Shown here: positions 36,882 through 45,949 of the stretch, piece after piece
How positions within the stretch are numbered: position 1 is the first letter of the stretch
How the letters are laid out: each line of letters begins with the position of its first letter
Assembly: GCF_018324205.1 (NCBI RefSeq)
Contig: NZ_AP023356.1
Span: 6,449,501-6,513,500 of the forward strand
Direction: 5' to 3'
From: Actinoplanes ianthinogenes
GTDB lineage: Bacteria; Actinomycetota; Actinomycetes; Mycobacteriales; Micromonosporaceae
DNA: 64,000 bases
Notes under the pieces: generated by a model
What the model saw: only the letters and a program-made list of their open reading frames with translations
Database searches by the model: none
What the model was told of the DNA's origin: nothing
Position numbers and translations under genes: made by a program

Positions 36882-38282
36882 ATGGCCGGGTCAGCACGCG
36901 AGGAGGCCGAGCGGCTGGTCGCCACGATCCTCGCCCGGGCCGCGACGGCGGGGGTCGGCGCCGCGGCGCGAGGCCGCTTCAGCCCCAAAGACCCTTCGCG
37001 TACGCCCAATGTCGTCTCGGACGCCGCCACGCTGGTGGGCGGCACCGTGGACGGCTTCTTCGGCGCGCTGAACGACGCTGCCCGCGGTCCCGGCGGCGGC
37101 GCGCACCCGGCGAGCGGTGCCGGGGCGTGGGCCACCGGCAGCCCGGAGTGCTGCGTCTGCCCGGTCTGCAAGGCGATCGCCGCGGTCCGGGACCCCAGCC
37201 CGGAGACCGCTTTCAAGATCGCGAGCGGTGCCGGGGACATCGCCACCGGAGCGGCGAGCGTGCTGCGCGGGCTGGCCTCGCTGGCCGGCTCGCTCCAGGG
37301 CGACCGGGCACGAAAATCACCCGGTGGGGGAGCGGGGCGGCCCGCCGCGGAGCCGGACGACGCCTGGTCGGCGGCGACCCGTGCGAGTGGCTCGGCTGCG
37401 GGGACTGCGGCGGGTGGCTCGGCTGCGGGGACTGCGGCGAGTGGCTCGGCTGCGGGGACTGCGGCGAGTGGCTCGGCCGCGGGGACTACCGCGCGTGGCT
37501 CGGCTGCGGGCACTGCCGGGAGTGCGCCGGCGGCGGAGGCTGGCACGAGTGCGGCGGAGACCGGCGCGGATCCTTGGGCGGCCGCGACGGCGGCGAGCGC
37601 GCGGGAGGCGGAGCAGGCGCGAGCCCGGGCACGGGCGGCTGAGGAGGCCGTGGCCAGGGCGGTGTCGGAGGCTCGACGGGTGGCGCGCGACCTGCTCGCG
37701 GGGCGCGTTCCCGGCGAGAGCCGGCAAACCGCCGGCCCAGCGAATGACCGCGAGCCAGCGCGATCTCCGGACGGGCCGGAACAAAACGCGCGGACTGGAA
37801 GCGCGCCGGACGATCGTGAGCCCGAGCGGTCTGCGGACGTACCGAAAGAAAAAGCGCGAACCGGGAGTCAGGCGGACGACCGTGAGTCGGAGCGGTCTAG
37901 GGACGTACCGGAAGAGAACGCGCGAACCGGGAGTCCGGCGGACGACCGTGAGGGCGAGCGGTCTGCGGACGTACCGACGCAGAACGCGCGGACCGCGAGT
38001 GCGCCGGACGACCGTGAGTCGGAGCGGTCCGCGGACGTGCCGAAGGAAACGGCGAGCAAGGCCGCCCCGGCGAAGGCGGCGGCGAAGCGGAACGGGTCGG
38101 CGAGGCGAGTTCCGGGTAATCGGGGGAAAGCGGGTTCCGACGTCTGGTCCGTGGTCACCGCGGAGGCCGCCGCACAAGGCCCGGCCGCGCACCGTAGCGT
38201 GGATCATGACCTGGGCGCCTCGGCGCCCGAGGACCGTGATGCCGGCCCGGGCGACGACGCCCGCGACGGCGACGCGGTGTGA
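36882..38282 (+). CDS. Repeat-rich actinobacterial protein with CxxC pair
   Basis: A 466-residue protein. The N-terminal 170 residues are conserved-looking, with CCVCPVCKAI near residue 89. The middle contains a 9-residue Gly/Ser/Ala repeat (GSAAGTAAS, five copies, about 168-212), then Arg/Ala-rich helix. Residues about 275-400 hold a 22-residue Arg/Asp/Glu-rich repeat (about four copies of the NARTGSPADDRESERSADVP type). The C-terminal 60 residues are acidic. A family comparable in position is DUF5304-like in other actinomycetes; that call is an inference. The stop overlaps the first possible start of the glucokinase. Confidence 0.7.
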   Translation: MAGSAREEAERLVATILARAATAGVGAAARGRFSPKDPSRTPNVVSDAATLVGGTVDGFFGALNDAARGPGGGAHPASGAGAWATGSPECCVCPVCKAIAAVRDPSPETAFKIASGAGDIATGAASVLRGLASLAGSLQGDRARKSPGGGAGRPAAEPDDAWSAATRASGSAAGTAAGGSAAGTAASGSAAGTAASGSAAGTTARGSAAGTAGSAPAAEAGTSAAETGADPWAAATAASAREAEQARARARAAEEAVARAVSEARRVARDLLAGRVPGESRQTAGPANDREPARSPDGPEQNARTGSAPDDREPERSADVPKEKARTGSQADDRESERSRDVPEENARTGSPADDREGERSADVPTQNARTASAPDDRESERSADVPKETASKAAPAKAAAKRNGSARRVPGNRGKAGSDVWSVVTAEAAAQGPAAHRSVDHDLGASAPEDRDAGPGDDARDGDAV

Positions 38283-38308
38283 ACTTGCTTGTAGAGGGGA
38301 CGGGCAGC

Positions 38309-39259
38309 GTGACGCTGACCATCGGAATCGACGTCGGCGGCACCAAGGTGGCCGGTGGCGTGGTCGACGAGCAGGGCAACGTGCTCGCGGCGAACCGCCG
38401 GCCGACGCCGGCGGAGGACCCGGCCGGCACCCGGGACACGATCGTCGAGGTGGCCGCCGAGCTGGCGGCGCAGTACCCGGAGGCGACCGCGATCGGGATC
38501 GGTGCCGCCGCGTGGATCGACGCGGCCGGCTCGACCGTGCTGTTCGCGCCGAACCTGGCCTGGCGCGACGAGCCGCTGCGCGACTACGTGGCGAAAGCCG
38601 TCGGCCTGCCGACCGTGCTGGAGAACGACGCGAACGTGGCCGCCTGGGCGGAGTTCCGGTTCGGCGTCGCCAAGCACGCCGACGACTCGATGGTGATGAT
38701 CACCGTGGGTACCGGCATCGGCGGCGGCATCGTGCTCAACGGCAAGCTGTGGCACGGCGCCAACGGCATCGCCGGCGAGCTCGGGCACATCCAGTCGGTG
38801 CCGGACGGGCACCCGTGCGGCTGCGGCCGGCTCGGCTGCCTGGAGCAGTACGCGAGCGGCAACGCCCTGGTCCGGTTCGCCCGGGCCGCCGCCCGGCAGG
38901 AGCCGGAGCGCGCCGCGAAGCTGCTGGAGCTGGCCGGCGGGGACGCCCTGGCGATCAGCGGCCGGCAGATCACCGAGGCGGCGCGGGCCGGCGACGGCGT
39001 GGCGATGGACGCGTTCGCCCAGGTCGGGTACTGGCTCGGGGTGGCCCTCGCGGACCTCGCGCAGAGCCTCGACCCGCAGATCCTGGTGATCGGCGGCGGC
39101 GTGATCGACGCGGGCCCGCTGCTGATGGGCCCGGCCGAGCGGACCTATCGGGACCAGCTCGCCCAGCGCAACCGCTTCCCGGTCGCCGAGGTGCACGCCG
39201 CCCGGATGGGCAACGTGGCCGGCGTGGTCGGCGCGGCGGACCTGGCCCGGCGCGCCTAG
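38309..39259 (+). CDS. glk: ROK-family glucokinase
   Basis: A 316-residue glucose kinase. ATP-binding motif IGIDVGGTKVAGGV is at the start, catalytic Asp in LENDANVAAWAE and zinc motif CGCGRLGCLE. The GTG at 38309 is chosen for its GGGGA site and typical N-terminus (VTLTIGIDVGG). A further upstream GTG at 38279 overlaps the previous stop by four bases. It phosphorylates glucose using ATP; in related actinobacteria it also serves carbon catabolite control. Confidence 0.92.
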   Translation: MTLTIGIDVGGTKVAGGVVDEQGNVLAANRRPTPAEDPAGTRDTIVEVAAELAAQYPEATAIGIGAAAWIDAAGSTVLFAPNLAWRDEPLRDYVAKAVGLPTVLENDANVAAWAEFRFGVAKHADDSMVMITVGTGIGGGIVLNGKLWHGANGIAGELGHIQSVPDGHPCGCGRLGCLEQYASGNALVRFARAAARQEPERAAKLLELAGGDALAISGRQITEAARAGDGVAMDAFAQVGYWLGVALADLAQSLDPQILVIGGGVIDAGPLLMGPAERTYRDQLAQRNRFPVAEVHAARMGNVAGVVGAADLARRA

Positions 39260-39274
39260 GACGTGGTGGTGGGG

Positions 39275-39952
39275 ATGTCCGGGGTGCCGCTGCGCGTGCT
39301 CAGCTGGAACGTGCACGGGTTGAAGGACGACCGTGCCGCGCTGGTGAGCCTGGTCCGTGAGCTGGCCCCGGACGTCCTCGTGATGCAGGAGGCCCCGCGC
39401 CGGTTCCGCTGGCGGTCCCGGAGCGCCACGCTGGCCGACGAGTGCGGCCTGGTGGTGGCCGCCGGCGGGCTGCCCGCGCTGGGCAACCTGCTGCTGGTCA
39501 GCCTGCGGGTGGCGGTCGGCGAGACCTGGTGCCTGCGTTACCCGCTGACGCCCGGGCGGCACCTGCGCGGCGCGTTCTTCGCCCGCTGCCGGGTGCTCGG
39601 CGCCGCGTTCACCGTCTCCGGCTCGCACCTGGCCACCGACCCGGCCGAGCGCCCGGCCCAGGCGATGCACTGGAAGTCCGAGCTGGACGCGCTGACCGGC
39701 CCGGTGATCGCGGCCGCCGACCTGAACGAGGGTCCCGGCGGCGGCGCCTGGCGGACCGTCGAGGACGGTCTGCTGACCACCAAGGACGACGAGCCGACCT
39801 TTCCGGCCACGGCGCCGAGCCGGCGGATCGACGGGCTGTTCGTGAGCCCGGACGTGCACATCGAGCGATACGAGATCATCGCGACCGATCGGGCACGTGC
39901 CGCGAGTGACCATCTACCGGTCCTCGCGGACCTTCTACTCCCTTCCGACTGA
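39275..39952 (+). CDS. Endonuclease/exonuclease/phosphatase (EEP) family protein
   Basis: A 225-residue EEP-fold protein with SWNVHG, metal Glu in MQEAPRRF, SGSHLATDP, AADLNEGPGG and the terminal ASDHLPVLADL, all the usual catalytic motifs. It has no signal peptide. It could be a nuclease, phosphodiesterase or phosphatase. The start is ATG 39275; in-frame GTG codons lie 12 bp upstream. It follows glk by 15 bp and may share its transcript. Confidence 0.86.
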   Translation: MSGVPLRVLSWNVHGLKDDRAALVSLVRELAPDVLVMQEAPRRFRWRSRSATLADECGLVVAAGGLPALGNLLLVSLRVAVGETWCLRYPLTPGRHLRGAFFARCRVLGAAFTVSGSHLATDPAERPAQAMHWKSELDALTGPVIAAADLNEGPGGGAWRTVEDGLLTTKDDEPTFPATAPSRRIDGLFVSPDVHIERYEIIATDRARAASDHLPVLADLLLPSD

Positions 39953-39977
39953 GGCTCACGTCTGGCAGGATCGCCGG

Positions 39978-41321
39978 GTGCACGACTCCCCGGACCTGGG
40001 CGACCGTCGCGACGCCGTCTGCGTCGTGGGTGCCGGCGCCAGCGGCCTCACCGCCGTCAAGAACTTGCGTGAGCTGGGCTTCCAGGTGGACTGCTACGAG
40101 CGGGAGACCGCGGTCGGCGGCGCCTGGAACTGGCGGCACGACCGCAGCCCGGTCTATGCCGGCGCGCACCTGATCTCGTCCCGGCCGCTCACCGAGTTCC
40201 CGGACTTCCCGATGCCGGACAACTGGCCGGACTATCCGCACCACAGCCAGGTGCTGAGCTACCTGGAGCGGTACTCGGCGCATTTCGGGCTGGGGGAGCA
40301 CATCTGGTTCGGGATGGAGGTGGTCTCCGCGGTGCCGACCGGTGACGGCGGCTGGGAGGTGACCACCCGGTCGACCGGGGGCGGCTCGTCGCGGACCTCG
40401 CGGTACGCCGGGCTGATCGTGGCCAACGGGCACAACTGGGACCCGCGGAAACCGTCGATCCCCGGGGAGTTCCGGGGGCGGGTGCTGCACGCGTCGGCGT
40501 ACAAGGATCCGTCGCTGCTGCGCGGCCGCAAGGTGCTGATCGTCGGCGGCGGCAACACCGGCTGCGACATCGCGGTGGAGGCGGCCCAGCAGGCGGCCCA
40601 GGTGTGGCACTCGACCCGGCGCGGGTACTGGTACGCCCCCAAGTACGTCCTCGGCCGCCCCGCCGACCAGGTCAACGACCGGTTGCTCCGGTGGCGGCTG
40701 CCGCTGCGCGTGCGGCAGTGGTTGTACCGCCGGACGGTGCGGCTCACCACCGGCGACCTGACCCGGTTCGGGCTGCCGGAGCCGGACCACCAGCCGTACG
40801 AGAGTCACCCGATCGTCAACAGCCAGCTGCCGTACTACCTCGGCCACGGCCGGATCACCCCGGTGCCGGACGTGACGGCGTTCGACGGCCCCGCGGTCGA
40901 GCTCGCCGACGGCAAGCGGATCGAACCGGACCTGGTGATCACCGCGACCGGGTACCGCCCGCGCTTCGAGTTCCTCGCCCCCGAACTGCTCGACCTCGAC
41001 GCGGACGGCCGCCCCGACCTGCACCTGCACACCTTCGCCAGGAAGAACCCGACGCTCGCCGTGATCGGCCTGGTGCAGCCGGACTCCGGGGTGTTCCCGC
41101 TGGCCCACTGGCAGAGCGTGGCGGCGGCCCGGTGGCTGCGGCTGCGCCAGAGCGACCCGGAGCGGGCCGCCGCGGTGCAGCAGAGGGAGTCGGCCAAGCC
41201 GCTCGCCTCCTGGTCGCGGCGCCGGGTGGTGAAGACCGAGCGGCACTGGTTCGAGGTGGACCACATCGACTATCTGCGTGCGCTGGAGAGTCTGCTCAAT
41301 GAGATGGAGCCGGTCGCGTGA
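39978..41321 (+). CDS. Flavin-containing monooxygenase (FMO/Baeyer-Villiger-like)
   Basis: A 447-residue FAD/NADPH enzyme. FAD motif VVGAGASGLTAVKN is near residue 15, NADPH motif VGGGNTGCDIA near 190, and the FMO/BVMO fingerprint pattern F-x-G-x3-H-x3-Y occurs as FRGRVLHASAY. A GTG at 39978 was chosen for its fit to the FAD domain. Substrate and reaction (N/S-oxygenation or Baeyer-Villiger) are open. It overlaps the following hydrolase-like gene by four bases, so the two act together. Confidence 0.88.
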   Translation: MHDSPDLGDRRDAVCVVGAGASGLTAVKNLRELGFQVDCYERETAVGGAWNWRHDRSPVYAGAHLISSRPLTEFPDFPMPDNWPDYPHHSQVLSYLERYSAHFGLGEHIWFGMEVVSAVPTGDGGWEVTTRSTGGGSSRTSRYAGLIVANGHNWDPRKPSIPGEFRGRVLHASAYKDPSLLRGRKVLIVGGGNTGCDIAVEAAQQAAQVWHSTRRGYWYAPKYVLGRPADQVNDRLLRWRLPLRVRQWLYRRTVRLTTGDLTRFGLPEPDHQPYESHPIVNSQLPYYLGHGRITPVPDVTAFDGPAVELADGKRIEPDLVITATGYRPRFEFLAPELLDLDADGRPDLHLHTFARKNPTLAVIGLVQPDSGVFPLAHWQSVAAARWLRLRQSDPERAAAVQQRESAKPLASWSRRRVVKTERHWFEVDHIDYLRALESLLNEMEPVA

Positions 41322-41920
41322 CCGCTTTTGATCTGCTCCGGTTCCAGGATTGGACCGATCCGGTGCCGCCCGCCGAGCGGGAGGTCGTCTCGCTGCTGCC
41401 GGACGAGGGCGAGGGGCATCCGCCGGTGCTGTTCGTGCCGGGCCGCCGGCACAGCGCCGCGGTGTTCGCCGAGCACTGGCTGCCGCGGACGGCCGGGCGC
41501 GGGTTCCCGGCGCACGCGCTCACCCCGCGCCCCGGTGGCGACCTGCGGGTGCAGGCGCACGACGCGGTGCAGGCCGCGGCCGCGCTGCCCCGCCAGACCG
41601 TGCTGGTCGGGCACGGGACCGGCGCGGCGGCCGTGGCCCGGGCGCTGGGCCGTTACCCGGCCCGGGCGGCGGTGCTGGTGGCGCCGGTTTTCGGCCGGTG
41701 GCGCCGGACCGTCCCGCCGCGCCCGGTCGGCGCGCCGCCGGTGCTGGTGGTGGGCAGCCCGGACGACCGCACGGTGTCGCCGAAAGCGCTGGACCGGGCC
41801 GCGGCGGCCTACGGCGTCGCACCGCTGATGTTCCCCGGCATGGGCCACGACCTGATGCTGGAGGACAGCTGGGCCGAGCCGATCGACGCGATCCTGGATT
41901 GGCTCACCAAGCAACTCTGA
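41318..41920 (+). CDS. Alpha/beta-hydrolase-like protein lacking the serine nucleophile
   Basis: A 200-residue alpha/beta hydrolase fold (LFVPG oxyanion region, LVGHGTGAAAVA). The nucleophile elbow reads G-H-G-T-G: the residue at the Ser position (100) is Gly. An Asp (VGSPDDRTVS) and His (PGMGHDLML) of the triad remain. Therefore ordinary hydrolysis is unlikely; it may be a non-hydrolytic partner of the monooxygenase, or use a different mechanism. The start GTGA overlaps the FMO stop. Confidence 0.8.
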   Translation: MTAFDLLRFQDWTDPVPPAEREVVSLLPDEGEGHPPVLFVPGRRHSAAVFAEHWLPRTAGRGFPAHALTPRPGGDLRVQAHDAVQAAAALPRQTVLVGHGTGAAAVARALGRYPARAAVLVAPVFGRWRRTVPPRPVGAPPVLVVGSPDDRTVSPKALDRAAAAYGVAPLMFPGMGHDLMLEDSWAEPIDAILDWLTKQL

Positions 41921-41982
41921 CGACCCGGGAGAGGCCGGGCCGGGTTCAGGGTCCGGCGGGTCGTGGCCACCCGCGGACGTCG

Positions 41983-42036
41983 CCCTTCCGGGCTGAGCGT
42001 TCAGGCCGCGCCAGCGGCCTGCTCAGACCGGAAGGG
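41983..42036. terminator. Long bidirectional hairpin between hydrolase and otsA
   Basis: A composite stem of CCCTTCCGG, CTGAGC and AGGCCGC (41983-42009) pairing with GCGGCCT, GCTCAG and CCGGAAGGG (42014-42036), with one to four unpaired bases between segments and a GCCA loop. It lies between convergent stop codons. Confidence 0.85.
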
Positions 42037-42062
42037 TCCCTGGCGGGAGCGACGATCGGTGA

Positions 42063-43520
42063 TCAGCGCGGATCCGAGTCGGCAAGATCCTGAATGGGAT
42101 CTTGAAGCTGGGGGAGACGCTGCGCGAGCCTGCCGGTCTGATCCAGAGCGGTCAGGTACGCCCGCGCCCACGCGTTGATGTCGTGCTCGGCCAGGTGCCG
42201 CCGCATCGCGCTCATCCGGGCCCGCAGATCGGCCGGCTCCGCCTCCAGGGCCCGCAGCAGCGTCTGCTTCAGCCCGTCCAGGTCGTGCGGGTTCACCAGG
42301 AACGCGGTGGGCAGCTCGGCGGCCGCCCCGGCGAACTCGCTGAGCACCAGGGCGCCCAGGCCGTCCTCCCGGGCCGCCACGAACTCCTTGGCGACCAGGT
42401 TCATCCCGTCCCGCAGCGGGGTCACCACCATCACGTCGGCGGTCCGGTAGAGCGCGGCCAGCTGGGCCCGGTCGAACGGCTGGTTCAGGTAGTGGATGGC
42501 GGGCTCACCGACCCGGCCGTACTCGCCGTTGATCCGGCCGACCTCGCCCTCGATCCGGTCCCGCAGGTCACGGTAGCTCTCCACCCGTTCCCGGCTGGGC
42601 ACCGCCACCTGCACCAGCACGGTGTCCCGCACCTTCACGTGCCCGTCCCGCAGCAGCTCCCGGTACGCCGTCAGCCGGTGCTCGATGCCCTTGGTGTAAT
42701 CCAGCCGGTCCACGCTGAGCAGCACCCGCTTCGACTCGCCCAGGTCGTGCCGCAGCTTGCCGGCGTGGGCCACCACGTCCGGCCGGGCGGACAGCGCGGC
42801 CATCTCGGCCACGTCGATCGAGACCGGGAACGCGCCGGTCCGCACGGTCCGGCCGCCGACGTGGACGGTGTGGTCGCCGGTCTGCGCGCCGAGCAGTTTC
42901 TGCGCCAGCTGGGCCAGGTTGTGCGCGGCCTGTTCGCGCTGGAAGCCGACCAGGTCGGCGCCGAGCATCCCGTCCAGCAGCTCGACCCGGCGGGGCAGCT
43001 GCATGAACAGCTCGGGCGGCGGGAACGGGATGTGCATGAAGAAGCCGATCAGCAGGTCCGGGCGCAGCTCCCGGAGCATCCGCGGGACCAGCTGGAGGTG
43101 GTAGTCCTGCACCCAGACCGCCGCGTGCCGGCCGGCCACCTCGGCGGCGGCCTCGGCGAACCGCTGGTTGACCGCGCGGTACGTCTCCCACCACTCGCGC
43201 TGGAAGACCGGCTGCTGCACCGCGTCGTGGTACAGCGGCCAGAGCGTGGAGTTGGCGAACCCCTCGTAGTAGCCGCGCTGCTCGTCGCTGCTCAGCGCGA
43301 CCGGGCGTAACCGCACACTCCCGACGGTGGGTAACCGGGGGCCGGGGCCCTCCCCGCCGCCCCAGCCCACCCAGGTGGCCGGGGCCTGCTGGAGGATCGA
43401 GTGCAGGGCGCCGGTGAGCCCGCCGGGGCTGCGCCGCCACTCGCAGGCGCCGTCCCGGGCGGCGTTGTCATCGAGCGGCAGACGGTTGGCGACGACCACG
43501 AGCGAACTACGGCGCATCAC
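42063..43520 (-). CDS. otsA: Alpha,alpha-trehalose-phosphate synthase (GT20)
   Basis: Transfers glucose from a nucleotide sugar to glucose-6-phosphate to give trehalose-6-phosphate. The 485-residue protein has N-terminal VVVANRLPL, VQDYHLQLVP, DRLDYTKGI and DGMNLVAKEFVAA, all signature GT20 motifs. No OtsB phosphatase gene is adjacent. Start GTG 43520 or ATG 43517 are equally possible. It is convergent with the hydrolase-like gene through a strong hairpin. Confidence 0.95.
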   Translation of the reverse strand: MMRRSSLVVVANRLPLDDNAARDGACEWRRSPGGLTGALHSILQQAPATWVGWGGGEGPGPRLPTVGSVRLRPVALSSDEQRGYYEGFANSTLWPLYHDAVQQPVFQREWWETYRAVNQRFAEAAAEVAGRHAAVWVQDYHLQLVPRMLRELRPDLLIGFFMHIPFPPPELFMQLPRRVELLDGMLGADLVGFQREQAAHNLAQLAQKLLGAQTGDHTVHVGGRTVRTGAFPVSIDVAEMAALSARPDVVAHAGKLRHDLGESKRVLLSVDRLDYTKGIEHRLTAYRELLRDGHVKVRDTVLVQVAVPSRERVESYRDLRDRIEGEVGRINGEYGRVGEPAIHYLNQPFDRAQLAALYRTADVMVVTPLRDGMNLVAKEFVAAREDGLGALVLSEFAGAAAELPTAFLVNPHDLDGLKQTLLRALEAEPADLRARMSAMRRHLAEHDINAWARAYLTALDQTGRLAQRLPQLQDPIQDLADSDPR

Positions 43521-43564
43521 CGTAGGTTACCGTCAGAACACCTATGCTTGTCGATGTGACCGGT

Positions 43565-44335
43565 TCAGACCACGGCGCCGTCGTCGAACTCGTCGTCGTC
43601 GTCGCCGCTCCGCAGCCGCCAGACCAGGGTCGCGGCGCCGCCGACGATCGCCGCGACGCCGAGGACCATCACGAAGAACGAGTCGATCGGGATCAGCGTG
43701 GGAACCAGGAACAGCACGAAGCCGAGGATCATGCCGAGGACGCCGGTCACCGCGTACTTCGAGATTTTCGGCAGCGGCGGGGGCGGGGGCGGGACGTAGC
43801 GCTCGTCGTCCTCGTCGTCGGCCACCGGGTGGCCGAACGGGTCGACGACCGGGTGGAAGACCAGCTCCGCGGGCGGGTCGGTGCGCCGCCGGTTGTGCGG
43901 CGGGTCGGGCTGCTCCGGCTTGGTGGTGCCCTCGGCCTCGGGCCAGGGCGCGGCCTGCGGGTCGACGGTGGTGTGGAAGCCGGCGATGATCTTGTCCCAC
44001 TCGGCGTCCACCTCGGCCTGCGGGCGCGGCGCGGCCGGCGGCTCGGCGGGCGGGGTGGGCGGCTGGCCGCCGGTCACCTGGTGCAGGTGCTCGCGCGCGG
44101 TCTCCAGGTGCGTCCGGTCGACGTAGAGCCGATCGGTCGGCCGCGCCGGCAGCGTGGTCGCCCGCAGGATCGGGTTGAGGTCCGCGGTGGGTTGCAGATA
44201 GGCCGCGATGCCGCCGGCCGCGAGCACGTCGAGCAGGTGCTCACCGACGCGTGGATCCACGTCACCCGCGACCGCGTAATCGGTCGCGTCGAGCCCGTTG
44301 TCCCGCCGCCCGCGACGGGCGCCGCCCGCTGTCAC
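43565..44335 (-). CDS. DUF308-like membrane protein with Pro-rich cytoplasmic region
   Basis: A 256-residue protein. Residues about 10-90 form a small alpha/beta region (VDPRVGEHLLDVLAAGGIAA) of unknown fold. Residues 90-185 are Pro/Asp-rich and disordered. Two transmembrane segments near 195-215 and 220-240 resemble DUF308, and the C-terminus is acidic (SGDDDDEFDDG). The GTG at 44335 is preferred for its GGGGGT context. It is divergent from the acyltransferase. Confidence 0.65.
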   Translation of the reverse strand: MTAGGARRGRRDNGLDATDYAVAGDVDPRVGEHLLDVLAAGGIAAYLQPTADLNPILRATTLPARPTDRLYVDRTHLETAREHLHQVTGGQPPTPPAEPPAAPRPQAEVDAEWDKIIAGFHTTVDPQAAPWPEAEGTTKPEQPDPPHNRRRTDPPAELVFHPVVDPFGHPVADDEDDERYVPPPPPPLPKISKYAVTGVLGMILGFVLFLVPTLIPIDSFFVMVLGVAAIVGGAATLVWRLRSGDDDDEFDDGAVV

Positions 44336-44477
44336 CGATGCACACCCCCCTCGCCGACCGTGCCTTGAATGGTGACACGGCATGCGCCTGTTGCGGGAGT
44401 GCGTTGTGGCGCGCCGCCCCCGCTTCGTACCCTTCTTGCGCCCCGGGACGCCGGCGGCATCCGCTGAAAGGACGGCA

Positions 44478-45158
44478 GTGTTCTACTGGCTGCTCAAGTT
44501 GGTGGTCCTCGGACCCGTGCTGAAGCTCGTGTTCCGCCCCAAGGTCGAGGGCCTGGCGAACGTGCCGCGGTCCGGCCCGGTGATCCTGGCCTGCAACCAT
44601 CTCTCGTTCTCCGACTCGATCTTCACCCCATTGGTGATGAAGCGGAAAGTGACCTTCGTCGCCAAAGCTGAATACTTCACCGGCAAGGGGATCAAGGGCT
44701 GGTTCTCGCGGATGTTCTTCGTCGGCGCGGGGACCATCCCGGTGGACCGTTCGGGTGGCGAGGCCGCCCAGGCGGCGCTGGACACCCTGCTGCGGGTGCT
44801 GCGCGAGGGCAACGTCGCCGGCATCTACCCGGAGGGCACCCGCTCGCCGGACGGGCGGCTGTACCGCGGCAAGACCGGGGTGGCGCGGCTGGCCCTGGAG
44901 AGCGGCGCCGTGGTCGTCCCGGTGGCCCTGCTGAACACCGACGAGATCCAGCCGACCGGCACGCTGATCCCGACCGTGAAGCGGGTCCGGATGCGGATCG
45001 GCAAGCCGCTCGACTTCTCCCGGTACTCCGAGTCGCGGGGTGACCGGTTCGTCGAACGGGCCATCACCGACGAGATCATGTTCGAGCTGATGGCGCTCTC
45101 CGGCCGCGAGTACGTCGACGTCTACGCCTCGAAACTCAAACAAGTGCAACCGGCTTGA
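44478..45158 (+). CDS. 1-acyl-sn-glycerol-3-phosphate acyltransferase-like
   Basis: A 226-residue PlsC-type enzyme with the HX4D motif NHLSFSDS and the FPEGTRS-type motif YPEGTRS, which place acyl-CoA/ACP and glycerophosphate. An N-terminal hydrophobic helix anchors it to the membrane. The GTG at 44478 with AAAGGA 5 nt upstream was chosen over an ATG at 44382. It resembles Rv2182c and completes the phospholipid/PIM cluster theme. Confidence 0.9.
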   Translation: MFYWLLKLVVLGPVLKLVFRPKVEGLANVPRSGPVILACNHLSFSDSIFTPLVMKRKVTFVAKAEYFTGKGIKGWFSRMFFVGAGTIPVDRSGGEAAQAALDTLLRVLREGNVAGIYPEGTRSPDGRLYRGKTGVARLALESGAVVVPVALLNTDEIQPTGTLIPTVKRVRMRIGKPLDFSRYSESRGDRFVERAITDEIMFELMALSGREYVDVYASKLKQVQPA

Positions 45159-45167
45159 GGATCACAA

Positions 45168-45261
45168 CCGCTTTACGGTACGCCCGGAGCACCGTCCCGT
45201 GGCCGCCGCGCCCCCTCGCGCGAGACCGGCACGGGACCGCTCCGGGCGTACCGTAAAGCGG
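45168..45261. terminator. Large 94-nt inverted-repeat hairpin between plsC-like gene and crp
   Basis: A perfect 23-bp stem (45168-45190 with 45239-45261) continues with an 8-bp inner stem (45194-45201 with 45230-45237) around a 28-nt loop. It lies between two convergent stop codons (45158 and 45275). It is probably a bidirectional terminator; the length is unusual for one. Confidence 0.85.
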
Positions 45262-45274
45262 GTTTGACCTTGAC

Positions 45275-45949
45275 CTAGTTCATGCCGGCGCGGCGTTTGA
45301 GCGCCTGCACGTCGGTGACCACGATCCGGCGGCCCTCGGTGCGCAGCCAGCCGCGGTTGGCGAACGAGCCGATCGCCTGGTTCACGCTCTGCCGGGAACC
45401 GCCGGCCATCTCGGCCAGCTGACTCTGGTTCAGCTCGATGGTGATCATCGGCGCCTGGCTCTCGCCGGAGAGCCGCACCAGCGTCTTGGCCACCCGGCCG
45501 GGCAGGTCGAGGAACACGTGGTCGGCGTTCTGCTCGGTGAGACGACGGATCAGCCCCCCGACTGATCGCATCACCGCATCGAGAATCCGCGGGTTCGAGT
45601 GGACCAGGTCCATGAAGGCGGCCCGGGACAGCGACAGCGCCTGGGAGTCCTCGATGGCCTCGGCCGAGGCGCTGCGCGTCGAGGCGTCCAGAAGGGACAC
45701 CTCACCCAGCACATCGGGTGGTCGCACCACGGTGAGCACGGCGCGCTCACCGGTCGGCGCGGTGCGGAAGACCGCGACCGCGCCTCGTTTCATGATGATC
45801 AGGGAGTCCCCCGGGTCGTGCTCGACGAAGAGGATCTGTCCCTTCCGATAGTGACGCGGAACCGCGGTGGCGATGACCCGCTGTCGGACATCCGGCTCAA
45901 GCCCGGCGAACATCTCCACGCCGGTAAGCGCGTCGCCGTTATCCGGCAT
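45275..45949 (-). CDS. Crp/Fnr-family transcriptional regulator
   Basis: A 224-residue cAMP-receptor-like protein. The N-terminal cyclic-nucleotide fold has GQILFVEHDPGDSLIIMKRG and RSASAEAIED; the C-terminal HTH has QSQLAEMAGGSRQSVNQAI. ATG 45949 is the chosen start. It resembles M. tuberculosis Rv3676 (Crp), but not by local order. Ligand is probably cAMP; the binding sites in the window were not searched exhaustively. Confidence 0.9.
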   Translation of the reverse strand: MPDNGDALTGVEMFAGLEPDVRQRVIATAVPRHYRKGQILFVEHDPGDSLIIMKRGAVAVFRTAPTGERAVLTVVRPPDVLGEVSLLDASTRSASAEAIEDSQALSLSRAAFMDLVHSNPRILDAVMRSVGGLIRRLTEQNADHVFLDLPGRVAKTLVRLSGESQAPMITIELNQSQLAEMAGGSRQSVNQAIGSFANRGWLRTEGRRIVVTDVQALKRRAGMN

